From NCBI RefSeq assembly GCF_041434935.1, contig NZ_CP107964.1:2108001-2172000 (forward strand): 64,000 nucleotides of DNA, in the 5' to 3' direction. The translations under genes were made by a program, and so were the position numbers. The notes beneath the pieces are model-generated. The model was not told where the DNA came from and did no database searches. It was given only the letters and a program-made list of their open reading frames with translations. Positions 8,237 to 15,618 of the stretch are shown here, one piece after another (position 1 is the stretch's first letter; each line of letters starts with the position of its first letter). Origin of the DNA: Kitasatospora sp. NBC_00374. Lineage in GTDB: Bacteria > Actinomycetota > Actinomycetes > Streptomycetales > Streptomycetaceae.

Positions 8237-9576
8237 CGTCCGGTCACCCCGGCGGTCACCCCGGCGAGGGCCTCGGCGGCGGCGAGGCCGGAGCGGCAGC
8301 CGTCCTCGTGGAAGCCCCAGCCGTGGTAGGCGCCGGCGAACGCGGTCCGGCCGGTGTTGAGTTCGGGCAGGCGGCGCTGGGCGGCGAGGGCCTGTCGCGT
8401 GTAGACGGGGTGCTCGTAGACGGTGCGGGAGAGCACGTGTTCGTCGGCGATCGGCCGGGCCGGGTCCTCGTTGAGGGTGACCAGGTAGTGCTCGGCGGTG
8501 TCCAGGCCGAGCAGCCGGTTGAGGTGGTAGCTGACCTGGACCTGGTCGGCGCTGCCGGTGCAGTCCGGCATCCGGTAGTTCCAGGAGGCGCGGGCCCAGA
8601 CGGCGCGGGGCAGGTGGGAGGCGTCGCGGTGCAGCACGGTGGGGTTGCGGGAGTAGTGGATGGCGCCGAGGAGTTCGCGTTCGGCGGTGCTGGGGTTGGC
8701 GAGCAGGGCGAGGGCCTGGTCGGGGTGGGTGGCGACGACCACGGCGTCGGTCTCGGTGCGGCGGCCGTCCTCGGTGATCACCTGGGCGCCGTCGGGGTGC
8801 CGGAAGACGGCCCGGACGGGGGCGCCGCGGTGAACGGCGGTCAGCCGTTCGGCGATCTTCGCCACGTAGCTGCGGGAGCCGCCGACCACCGTGCGCCAGG
8901 TGGGCGAGCCGGTGACGCTGAGCATCCCGTGGTTGTCGAGGAAGGCGAACAGGTAGCGGGCCGGGTAGTCGCCGGCCAGGTCCGGGGCGCAGGACCAGAC
9001 GGCGGAGACCACCGGCGTCATGAAGTGGCTGACGAAGTACGGGGAGAAGCCGTTGGCGGCGAGGAACTCACGCAGGGTCGGATCGCCCGCCTCCGGGTCG
9101 GCGAGCAGCCGCCGGGCCCGGCGGTGGAAGACCGGGACCTCGGTGAGCATCCGCAGGTAGCGGCCGCGCAGCGGGGAGGTGGGCTGGGCGAGCAGCCCGG
9201 CCGGGCCGCGGGAGCCCGCGTACTCCAGGCCGCAGCCGTCGCACCGCACCGACATGCTCATCTCGCTCTCGCGGGTCTCGACCCCGAGCTCCGCGAACAG
9301 CTGCACCAGGTGGGGGTACGTGCGGCGGTTGTGCACCAGGAACCCGGTGTCCAGCGGGACGGCACGGCCGTCGGCGCCGATCGCGTCCTGGGTGTGGGCG
9401 TGGCCGCCGAGCCGGTCGTCCGCCTCGAACAGCTCGACCTCGGCGCCGGTGCGCCGCAGTCGGTACGCGGCGGTGAGCCCGGCGACGCCGCTGCCGATCA
9501 CGGCGATCCGGCGTGGCCCGCCGGCCCTGCGGCCGGCGGGGATCCTGGCTGCCCGGGCGGTCTCCGGCATGGTCAC
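8233..9576 (-). CDS. FAD-dependent (amine-oxidase-like) oxidoreductase of the sigK/CFA operon
   Basis: About 447 residues from GTG 9576, or 445 from ATG 9570. The GTG is preferred: AGGGG lies 6 nt upstream and it overlaps a small leader ORF stop as GTGA. The dinucleotide fold IAVIGSGVAGLTAAYRL and the FAD-binding ELFEADDRLGGHAHT appear near the N-terminus, and a C-terminal GAYHGWGFHEDGCRSGLAAAEAL closes the FAD domain. The protein resembles Rv0449c and the NAD(P)-binding oxidoreductases that accompany CFA synthases. It probably reduces or desaturates the acyl intermediate. It heads a five-gene coupled operon behind a SigK-type promoter at 9644-9671. Confidence 0.85.
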   Translation of the reverse strand: MTMPETARAARIPAGRRAGGPRRIAVIGSGVAGLTAAYRLRRTGAEVELFEADDRLGGHAHTQDAIGADGRAVPLDTGFLVHNRRTYPHLVQLFAELGVETRESEMSMSVRCDGCGLEYAGSRGPAGLLAQPTSPLRGRYLRMLTEVPVFHRRARRLLADPEAGDPTLREFLAANGFSPYFVSHFMTPVVSAVWSCAPDLAGDYPARYLFAFLDNHGMLSVTGSPTWRTVVGGSRSYVAKIAERLTAVHRGAPVRAVFRHPDGAQVITEDGRRTETDAVVVATHPDQALALLANPSTAERELLGAIHYSRNPTVLHRDASHLPRAVWARASWNYRMPDCTGSADQVQVSYHLNRLLGLDTAEHYLVTLNEDPARPIADEHVLSRTVYEHPVYTRQALAAQRRLPELNTGRTAFAGAYHGWGFHEDGCRSGLAAAEALAGVTAGVTGR

Positions 9577-9638
9577 GTGCAACCCCTGTCGATCCGGACC
9601 GGGCCCGATCGGGCCCGGTCCTGCCACTTGCGTTCCAC
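9573..9638 (-). CDS. possible 21-residue leader peptide ORF of the lipid operon
   Basis: GTG 9638-9636 lies 6 nt after the -10 box CCGAAT, so the transcript would begin at or next to this start. The frame runs 21 codons (VERKWQDRARSG...) and ends at TGA 9575-9573, which overlaps the GTG of the FAD gene by the same 4-nt pattern seen throughout the operon. The ORF contains a 26-nt palindrome and the AGGGG ribosome site for the next gene. A leader that couples translation or attenuates expression is plausible; there is no run of one amino acid. Confidence 0.35.
   Translation of the reverse strand: MERKWQDRARSGPVRIDRGCT
9596..9621. promoter_or_regulatory. 26-nt perfect palindrome in the FAD-operon leader
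   Basis: Arms GGACCGGGCCC (9596-9606) and GGGCCCGGTCC (9611-9621) are fully complementary around GATC. In RNA this gives an 11-bp hairpin with a tetraloop, about 20 nt before the FAD gene start and inside the leader ORF. It may act as an attenuator, an RNA-stability element or a protein-binding site. Confidence 0.55.
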
Positions 9639-9643
9639 CAGCC

Positions 9644-9671
9644 ATTCGGAGCACACGGGGGAACGGATTGG
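9644..9671 (-). promoter_or_regulatory. SigK-type promoter of the lipid-modification operon
   Basis: On the minus strand CCAATCC (9671-9665), 15 bp, CCGAAT (9649-9644). The pattern is close to the mycobacterial SigK consensus CCATCC/CCGAAT and recurs at three other places in this locus. Confidence 0.6.
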
Positions 9672-9703
9672 TGGCCTCGGTCAGGGGCTCACCCGACGGT
9701 CGG

Positions 9704-10456
9704 TCAGGTGAAGTCGAGGAGCATCATCGGGGCGCCGGTCGGATGCGCGGAGCCGCCCGCCGGTTCGACCGTCACACCGATGCCCGCCGCGCCGTGGATG
9801 CCGCCGGCGAGCAGCAGCGAGCCGTCCGGGCCGGGCAGCAGTCCGGCCGGGCGCATGGTGCCCTCGTCGTTGAACCAGACCTCGTACGCCTTGTCGGCCG
9901 GCAGGGCCGGCAGCCCGGAGGCGAGGAACCCGGCCTGACCGAGGCTCTGCGACCAGACCACCGTGCCGACGCCGCCGGCGGCCGTGGCGGTGCTGGTGCG
10001 GGCGTCGGGTGCGGTGAGCAGGGTGCTGAAGCGGGCCTGCTGCTGCTGGAGGACGGCGGCCTCGGCCTTGGCCTGCTCGGCCTGGTCGTGCTGCTGGTAC
10101 GCGAGGCCGCCCAGCGCGGCCGCGACGGCCACGGAGGCGGCCAGCGCGAGCTTGGGCCACTGGCGGGCCAGGCGGCCGGGGCGGCGGCCGGCGCCGTCCT
10201 GGTCCGGCTCCGAGGAGGCCGGGGCGAGCTGGCGGACGGTACCGATCCCGGCCAGCACCCGGGCCTTCAGCTCGGCGGGCGGCACGACGGCCTCGGCCGA
10301 GCCCAGCCGGGCCAGCGTGGCGGTGAACTCGCGGACCTCCTGCGCGCAGGCCGGGCACTGCGCCAGGTGCTCTTCGAAGGCGTGGCGTTCGGCCTCGCCG
10401 AGGGCGTGGGCCGCGTAGGCGCCGGTGAGTGTGTGCAGATCGGCGGTGGTCGTCAT
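9704..10456 (-). CDS. rskA: anti-sigma-K factor RskA-like
   Basis: 250 residues, with ATG 10456 overlapping the sigK stop (ATGA). The N-terminal anti-sigma domain has the zinc-type motif HLAQCPACAQEV near residue 30. One membrane helix (LALAASVAVAAALGGLAY) near residue 105-125 is followed by an extracellular RskA C-terminal domain (AYEVWFNDEGTMRPAGLL). Such proteins hold the sigma factor at the membrane until regulated proteolysis releases it. Overlap with sigK fits the usual partner arrangement. Confidence 0.9.
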   Translation of the reverse strand: MTTTADLHTLTGAYAAHALGEAERHAFEEHLAQCPACAQEVREFTATLARLGSAEAVVPPAELKARVLAGIGTVRQLAPASSEPDQDGAGRRPGRLARQWPKLALAASVAVAAALGGLAYQQHDQAEQAKAEAAVLQQQQARFSTLLTAPDARTSTATAAGGVGTVVWSQSLGQAGFLASGLPALPADKAYEVWFNDEGTMRPAGLLPGPDGSLLLAGGIHGAAGIGVTVEPAGGSAHPTGAPMMLLDFT

Positions 10457-11037
10457 GATCCCACCCCCAGGCAGTCGCGCAGCCGGATCAGGGCGTCGCG
10501 CATACGGGTCTTGACGGTGCCCAGCGGCGATCCGAGCATGTCGGCGACCTCCCGGTAGGAGTAGCCCCGGTAGTACGCCATGGTGACCGACTCCCGCTGG
10601 AGCTCGGTCAGGCCCTGCAGACAGCGCCGGACCTGCTCGCGTTCGAGCCGGCCCTCGACCTGTTCGGCGACCTCGTCGAAGGCGGGGGCGTGCGACCGGG
10701 CGGCGGCCCGCTGGTCGCGGTCGGCGGCCGCCTGGGCGGCCCGGACCCGGTCGACGGCGCGGCGGTGCGCCATGGTCAGCACCCAGGGCATCACCTCGCC
10801 GCGCTCCGGCCGGTACCGGGAGGCGGTGCGCCAGACCTCCAGCAGCACCTCCTGGGCGACCTCCTCGGACTGGGCGGGGTCGCGCAGCACGCGGCGGATC
10901 AGCCCGAGCACCGGGCCGGCCACCGCGTCGTACAGGCGGCTGAACGCGTCCTGGTCCCCGAACGCGACCCTGGCGACGAGTTCCTGCAGGTCGGGTCCGC
11001 GCCGGTGCGGCCCGGAGAGGTGGACGACGGTGTTCAC
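10453..11037 (-). CDS. sigK: ECF sigma factor SigK-like
   Basis: The 194-residue form starts at GTG 11037 (VNTVVHLSG) behind GGAGG. Region 2 is visible (DAFSRLYDAVAGPVLGLIRR, then SEEVAQEVLLEVWRTASRYRPERG) and region 4 ends with YSYREVADMLGSPLGTVKTRMRDAL. Gene order with rskA, FAD, DUF1365, CFA, DUF1295 and the nearby fasciclin lipoprotein matches the SigK system of mycobacteria. A second in-frame GTG at 11184 falls 6 nt after the -10 box of its own promoter and would add a Pro-rich extension of 49 residues. The promoter upstream has the same pattern as its presumed targets, so autoregulation is likely. Confidence 0.9.
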   Translation of the reverse strand: MNTVVHLSGPHRRGPDLQELVARVAFGDQDAFSRLYDAVAGPVLGLIRRVLRDPAQSEEVAQEVLLEVWRTASRYRPERGEVMPWVLTMAHRRAVDRVRAAQAAADRDQRAAARSHAPAFDEVAEQVEGRLEREQVRRCLQGLTELQRESVTMAYYRGYSYREVADMLGSPLGTVKTRMRDALIRLRDCLGVGS

Positions 11038-11189
11038 CAGGCCACCTCCGGGCAACGGACGGCGGCCCGGGCCACCGGTCGCGGCGGACGGGCCCGGAGC
11101 GGGTCCATCGGGTGGGCGGCTGGCATCAGGGACCTCCGGGAGGACGGCGGGGCGCGGCCGGCTGCTCCGCGGAGCACCCGGCACCGGTT

Positions 11190-11217
11190 GTTCGGAGCGG
11201 GATCCGGGACGGATTGG
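11190..11217 (-). promoter_or_regulatory. SigK-type promoter of sigK (autoregulatory)
   Basis: Minus strand CCAATCC (11217-11211), 15 bp, CCGAAC (11195-11190). A 12-nt palindrome GCTCCGCGGAGC (11164-11175) lies just inside the predicted transcript. Confidence 0.6.
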
Positions 11218-11281
11218 TGCCGTGGCCCGGATATTTCGTCCGATCATGGACCCGGTGGGCCGCGTCTGCCCCGAAATCCCA

Positions 11282-11309
11282 CCAATCACCTGCCTGCCGG
11301 GCGACGAAT
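11282..11309 (+). promoter_or_regulatory. SigK-type promoter upstream of SDR-DUF2867 gene
   Basis: CCAATCA (11282-11288), 15 bp, ACGAAT (11304-11309), with the same spacing as the other three sites. It points towards the SDR gene, leaving a 5' leader of about 250 nt in which I found no further ORF with a good start. A direct repeat TCACCCGCGTT occurs at 11519 and 11535 just before the ribosome site. Confidence 0.45.
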
Positions 11310-11566
11310 CAGGTATCTGGACGTCCGGGCCTCCACCGTGCCCGACCGGCTGGCCGCCGCGGCGGACTTCCAGGAGGCTGGGGTACGAGGTGCCCTTCCA
11401 TCTGTCCCCGGTTCATGCTCACCCGCGACCAGGAACCGCACCACGTCAACCTGGGCCGGCACCCGAGAGCTGGTCGAACGGCACGCGCCGTGACTGCGGA
11501 GTCGGTACGCGTTCCAGCTCACCCGCGTTCCACTTCACCCGCGTTACCAGTGCATCGGGAGACGAG

Positions 11567-13060
11567 ATGACCGACGAACCCACCGGCGGCAGGCTCTGCC
11601 TGGTCACCGGCGCGACCGGTTACATCGGCGGGCGGCTCGTCCCCGAGCTGCTGGCCGCCGGCCACCGGGTCCGCTGCCTGGTCCGCGACCCCGGACGGAT
11701 CCGCGACTACCCGTGGCGGGCGGAGGTGGACACCGCGAGGGCGGACGTCACCCGCCCCGAGACGCTGGCCGGCGTGTTCGACGGCGTCCAGGTCGCCTAC
11801 TACCTGGTGCACTCGCTCGGCACCGGCCCGACCTTCGAGGAGCGCGACCGCGCCGCCGCCCGGGCCTTCGGGGACGCCGCCGCCCGGGCCGGCGTGCGCC
11901 GGATCGTCTACCTCGGCGGGCTGGTGCCGCCCGGTGTCCCGCCCGACTCGCTCTCCCCGCATCTGCGCTCGCGCGCGGAGGTGGGCCGGCTGCTGCGGGA
12001 GAGCGGCGTCCCGACGGCCGAACTGCGTGCCGCCGTGATCATCGGCTCCGGCTCGGCCTCGTTCGAGATGCTCCGCCACCTCACCGAGCGACTGCCCGTG
12101 ATGGTCACGCCGAACTGGGTGGACACCCGGATCCAGCCGATCGCCGTCCGGGACGTGCTGCGCTACCTGGTCGGGGCCGCCGCACTGCCGCCCGAGGTCA
12201 ACCGGCCGTTCGACATCGGCGGGCCGGACGTGCTGACGTACCGCGAGATGATGCTCCGCTACGCCCGGATCGCCGACCTGCCGAAGCGCCTGATCCTCCC
12301 GGTGCCCGTCCTCACCCCGCGGCTGTCCAGCCACTGGGTCGGCCTGGTCACCCCGGTCCCCCACTCGATCGCCCGGCCGCTGGTGGAGTCGCTGCGGCAC
12401 GAGGTGGTCTGCCGGGAGCACGACCTCGCCGCGTACGTCCCCGACCCGCCCGGCGGGCTGGTCGGCTTCGAGCAGTCCGTCCGGCTGGCCCTCAAGCGGA
12501 TCCAGGACGCCGAGGTGACCACCCGTTGGTCCTCCGCCTCGCTGGCCGGCGCGCCCAGCGACCCGCTGCCGACCGACCCCGACTGGGCCGGCGGCAGCCT
12601 GTACGAGGACGTCAAGGAACGCGAGGTCTCGGCCGCCCCCGAGTCGGTCTGGCGGGTGGTCGAGAGCATCGGCGGCGAGAACGGCTGGTACTCCTTCCCG
12701 CTTGCCTGGGCCGTGCGCGGTTGGCTCGACCGGCTGGTCGGCGGGGTCGGCCTGCGCCGCGGCCGGCGCGACCCGGAGCGGCTGCGGGTCGGCGACTCGC
12801 TGGACTTCTGGCGGGTGGAGGAGATCGAACCGGTCGGTCTGCTGCGGCTGCGCGCCGAGATGCGGCTGCCCGGGCTGGCCTGGCTGGAACTGCGGGTCGA
12901 CGACGACGGGTACGGCGGCACCATCTACCGGCAGCGGGCCCTGTTCCATCCGCACGGGCTGGCCGGGCACGCGTACTGGTGGTCCGTCGCCCCGTTCCAC
13001 TCCTTCGTGTTCGGCGGCATGGCGCGCAACATCACCGAACGGGCCCGGCTGCTTCCGTGA
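11567..13060 (+). CDS. SDR-type NAD(P)-binding protein with C-terminal DUF2867 domain
   Basis: 497 residues from ATG 11567, with GGGAGACGAG just upstream. The N-terminal half is an extended SDR/NmrA-like Rossmann domain (LVTGATGYIGGRLVPELLAAGH). The C-terminal part from about residue 345 is DUF2867, a helix-grip-like domain (REVSAAPESVWRVVESIGG, then FWRVEEIEPVGLLRLRAEM). The two-domain form is common in actinobacteria, but its reaction is not established. It lies divergent from sigK with a SigK-type promoter, so it is probably a regulon member involved in redox or lipid chemistry. Confidence 0.82.
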   Translation: MTDEPTGGRLCLVTGATGYIGGRLVPELLAAGHRVRCLVRDPGRIRDYPWRAEVDTARADVTRPETLAGVFDGVQVAYYLVHSLGTGPTFEERDRAAARAFGDAAARAGVRRIVYLGGLVPPGVPPDSLSPHLRSRAEVGRLLRESGVPTAELRAAVIIGSGSASFEMLRHLTERLPVMVTPNWVDTRIQPIAVRDVLRYLVGAAALPPEVNRPFDIGGPDVLTYREMMLRYARIADLPKRLILPVPVLTPRLSSHWVGLVTPVPHSIARPLVESLRHEVVCREHDLAAYVPDPPGGLVGFEQSVRLALKRIQDAEVTTRWSSASLAGAPSDPLPTDPDWAGGSLYEDVKEREVSAAPESVWRVVESIGGENGWYSFPLAWAVRGWLDRLVGGVGLRRGRRDPERLRVGDSLDFWRVEEIEPVGLLRLRAEMRLPGLAWLELRVDDDGYGGTIYRQRALFHPHGLAGHAYWWSVAPFHSFVFGGMARNITERARLLP

Positions 13061-13169
13061 GCCCGTGTCCGTGAACTTCGTTCGGGGCGCTCCGACTTCC
13101 CGCCGCAGGCCGTCAACCAGGCACGATACGAGGCGCGTTCACTCGCCCGAGTGAGAGTGGAAATCCGCA

Positions 13170-13197
13170 CCCATCCGCTCGCCCCACCGCACCGAAT
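13170..13197 (+). promoter_or_regulatory. SigK-type promoter of the molybdopterin oxidoreductase gene
   Basis: CCCATCC (13170-13176), 15 bp, CCGAAT (13192-13197). This is the closest match to the mycobacterial SigK consensus. It ends 7 bp before GTG 13205, so the mRNA should be leaderless. A small hairpin CACTCG-CC-CGAGTG (13140-13153) lies just upstream. Confidence 0.65.
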
Positions 13198-13204
13198 GCA
13201 GGAC

Positions 13205-14800
13205 GTGAGCACCCAGACGTCCACCCCGAACCCGGCACCCGCCGCCGTTCCCCGCAGCCGCCGCAGCCGGCCGGCACGCGCGGCCGCCGCCGCGGGAACG
13301 GGACTGGCGGCAGCCGCCGCGGCCGTCGGGGCGGGCGAGCTCGTCGCCGCCTTCACCGGCCCGGACAGCGCGCCGGTGATCGCCGTCGGCTCCGCCGCCA
13401 TCGACCTGACGCCGACCCCGCTCAAGGAGTACGCCGTCCGGACGTTCGGCACCAACGACAAACCGGTGCTGCTCGGCGGGATCTACCTGACCATGACGGC
13501 GCTGGCCGCCCTGGCCGGCGTGGTGGCCGCCCGGCGTCCCGCGTTCGGTGCGGCGGTGTTCGCGGCGTTCGGCGCACTCGGCGCCTTGGCGGCACTGTCA
13601 CGGCCCACCGCCATCCCGGTCGACGCGCTGCCCTCGGTGGTGGCGGGGCTGGTGGGCGCGGGCGCGATGGTGCTGCTGGCCCGGCTGCTGCGCACGGCGA
13701 CCACCGTGCCCGCACCCGAGCCGGCCGGTCCGAGCCGGCGCGCCGTCCTGGCCGCCACCGGTGGCACGGTCGCCTTCGCGGCGCTGTCCGGCTTCGGCGG
13801 CCGCTCGTACTCCGACAGCCGCACCGACGTGAGCGCCGCCCGGGACGCCGTCCGACTGCCCGCCCCCGCCACCCGGTCGGCGCCGCCGCCGGCCGCGGCC
13901 CACCCCGGGGTGCCCGGCCTGACCTCCTTCCAGACCCCCAACCCGGACTTCTACCGGGTCGACACCGCCCTCACCCTCCCGAAGATCGATCCCCGCCACT
14001 GGACCCTGCGGCTGCACGGCCTCGTCGACCACCCTGTGGTGATCAGCTTCGACGAGCTGCTGAAGCGGCCGCTCCAGGAACTGGACTACACCCTCACCTG
14101 CGTCTCCAACGAGGTCGGCGGCCCGTACGCGTCCACCGCCCGGTGGCTCGGCGTCTCCCTGCCCGACCTGCTCCGGCAGGCCGGAGTCCGGTCCGGCGCC
14201 GACCAGTTGGTGGGCCGTTCCAAGGACGGCATGACCATCGGCACGCCGCTGGACGCGCTGCTCGACGGCCGGGACGCCCTGCTCGCCGTCGCGATGAACG
14301 GCGAGGTGCTGCCGGTCGCGCACGGCTTCCCCTGCCGCACCCTGGTGCCCGGCCTGTACGGGTACACCTCCGCCACCAAGTGGCTGGTCGACCTGGAGGT
14401 GACCACCTTCGCCGGGTACGACGCCTACTGGGTCGAGCGCGGCTGGGACCGTACCGGCACCGTCCGCACCGCTTCCCGGATCGAGGTCCCGGCGGCCTTC
14501 GCCAAGGTGCCCGCCGGGGACGTGACGGTCGCCGGCACCGCCTGGGCCACCCATCGCGGCATCGCGGCGGTGGAGGTCCGGGTGGACGGCGGGCCGTGGG
14601 CCGAGGCACGGCTGGCCGCCGACGCCGGGCCCGACCTCTGGCGGCAGTGGAGCCACGACTGGACGGGGGCCCGGCCCGGCACCCACCGGATCGAGGTCCG
14701 CGCCACCGACGCCGGCGGAGCCGTCCAGCCCGAGGCCAGAGCGGCCCCCTTCCCCGCCGGAGCCACCGGCTGGCACTCGACGGTGGTCACCGTCACCTGA
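13205..14800 (+). CDS. membrane-anchored molybdopterin-dependent oxidoreductase (sulfite-oxidase fold)
   Basis: GTG 13205 is chosen because the SigK-type -10 box ends 8 bp upstream; ATG 13196 would overlap that box. The 531-residue product has several membrane helices in the first 160 residues. It is followed by a sulfite-oxidase-type Moco domain with the molybdenum-ligand cysteine in LTCVSNEVGG (Cys299) and PCRTLVPGLYGYTSATKWL. A C-terminal Mo-co dimerisation (Ig-like) domain has VRVDGGPWAEARL. It is likely an extracytoplasmic oxidoreductase; the substrate is unknown. The fasciclin gene follows 84 bp downstream. Confidence 0.87.
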   Translation: MSTQTSTPNPAPAAVPRSRRSRPARAAAAAGTGLAAAAAAVGAGELVAAFTGPDSAPVIAVGSAAIDLTPTPLKEYAVRTFGTNDKPVLLGGIYLTMTALAALAGVVAARRPAFGAAVFAAFGALGALAALSRPTAIPVDALPSVVAGLVGAGAMVLLARLLRTATTVPAPEPAGPSRRAVLAATGGTVAFAALSGFGGRSYSDSRTDVSAARDAVRLPAPATRSAPPPAAAHPGVPGLTSFQTPNPDFYRVDTALTLPKIDPRHWTLRLHGLVDHPVVISFDELLKRPLQELDYTLTCVSNEVGGPYASTARWLGVSLPDLLRQAGVRSGADQLVGRSKDGMTIGTPLDALLDGRDALLAVAMNGEVLPVAHGFPCRTLVPGLYGYTSATKWLVDLEVTTFAGYDAYWVERGWDRTGTVRTASRIEVPAAFAKVPAGDVTVAGTAWATHRGIAAVEVRVDGGPWAEARLAADAGPDLWRQWSHDWTGARPGTHRIEVRATDAGGAVQPEARAAPFPAGATGWHSTVVTVT

Positions 14801-14884
14801 CTCCTCTCCCCGTCCCACGTCCGCGCGACGGCACCGCCATGCCCGGACGAACCGTCAGTAACCGCTATCCAAGGAGCACACGCC

Positions 14885-15544
14885 ATGTCCGTCACCCGCA
14901 CCCGGTCCGTCGCCGCCCTGCTCGCCGCCGGCGCGCTCGCCTTCGGCCTCACCGCCTGCAGCAGCGGCAGCGACACCTCGTCCAACTACGCCTCGTCCGG
15001 CGTGGCTTCCTCGGCCCCCTCCGCCGCCGCGGCCGCGGCCGCGCCGAAGACCGCCCCCGCCGCCGCGGTGGACGCGCCGTTCGGCACCGCCTGTGCGGCC
15101 GTGCCGAAGGACGGCTCGGGCAGCTTCGCCGGGATGGCCCAGGACCCGGTCGCCACCGCCGCCTCCCACAACCCGCTGCTGTCCACCCTGGTCAGCGCGG
15201 TCACCGCGGCCGGGCTGGGCGACACCCTCAACTCCGCGCAGAACATCACCGTGTTCGCGCCGACCAACGACGCGTTCGCCAAGGTCCCCGCCGACCAGCT
15301 GAAGGCGCTGCTGGCCGACAAGGACAAGCTGACCAAGGTGCTGACCTACCACGTGGTGCCCGACCGCCTCGCCCCCGCCTCGCTGGCCGGCTCCCACAAG
15401 ACGCTGGAGGGCGCCGACGTGAAGGTGGCCGGCTCCGGCGCGGCCTACACCGTCAACAACAACTCCAAGGTGCTGTGCGGCAACGTCCAGACCGCCAACG
15501 CCACCGTGTACATCGTCGACACCGTGCTGATGCCGGCCTCCTGA
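14885..15544 (+). CDS. fasciclin-domain lipoprotein (MPT70/MPT83-like)
   Basis: 219 residues from ATG 14885 behind AAGGAG. A lipoprotein signal ends in LTAC near residue 25, followed by a Ser/Ala-rich linker. One FAS1 domain is clear (NITVFAPTNDAFAKVPADQL, TYHVVPDRL and NATVYIVDTVLMP at the end). MPT70 and MPT83 are the best-known SigK targets in the tuberculosis complex, so its position three genes from sigK is significant. No SigK-type box is seen directly upstream, so it is probably read from the molybdopterin gene promoter. It is likely a surface adhesion or matrix protein. Confidence 0.9.
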   Translation: MSVTRTRSVAALLAAGALAFGLTACSSGSDTSSNYASSGVASSAPSAAAAAAAPKTAPAAAVDAPFGTACAAVPKDGSGSFAGMAQDPVATAASHNPLLSTLVSAVTAAGLGDTLNSAQNITVFAPTNDAFAKVPADQLKALLADKDKLTKVLTYHVVPDRLAPASLAGSHKTLEGADVKVAGSGAAYTVNNNSKVLCGNVQTANATVYIVDTVLMPAS

Positions 15545-15576
15545 CCCGCCCGCGCCGCCACCCGCGGCGCCACCAC

Positions 15577-15618
15577 CCGCGGCTCGGCCCGGGCCCTCAG
15601 GCCAGGGCCGAGCCGCGG
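15577..15618. terminator. bidirectional terminator, fasciclin / UbiA
   Basis: CCGCGGCTCGGCCC (15577-15590) pairs perfectly with GGGCCGAGCCGCGG (15605-15618). The right arm lies inside the last codons of the UbiA-like gene. Confidence 0.7.

Noticed and set aside
10580-11290. A long plus-strand frame across sigK continuing into the SDR gene.
   Set aside because: The part before 11567 lies antisense to sigK and lacks ribosome site and domain; the real SDR start is ATG 11567.
14801-14884. A SigK-type promoter directly before the fasciclin gene.
   Set aside because: ACGAAC occurs at about 14850, but no CCMATCC lies 15 bp upstream. The gene is more likely read from the promoter at 13170.
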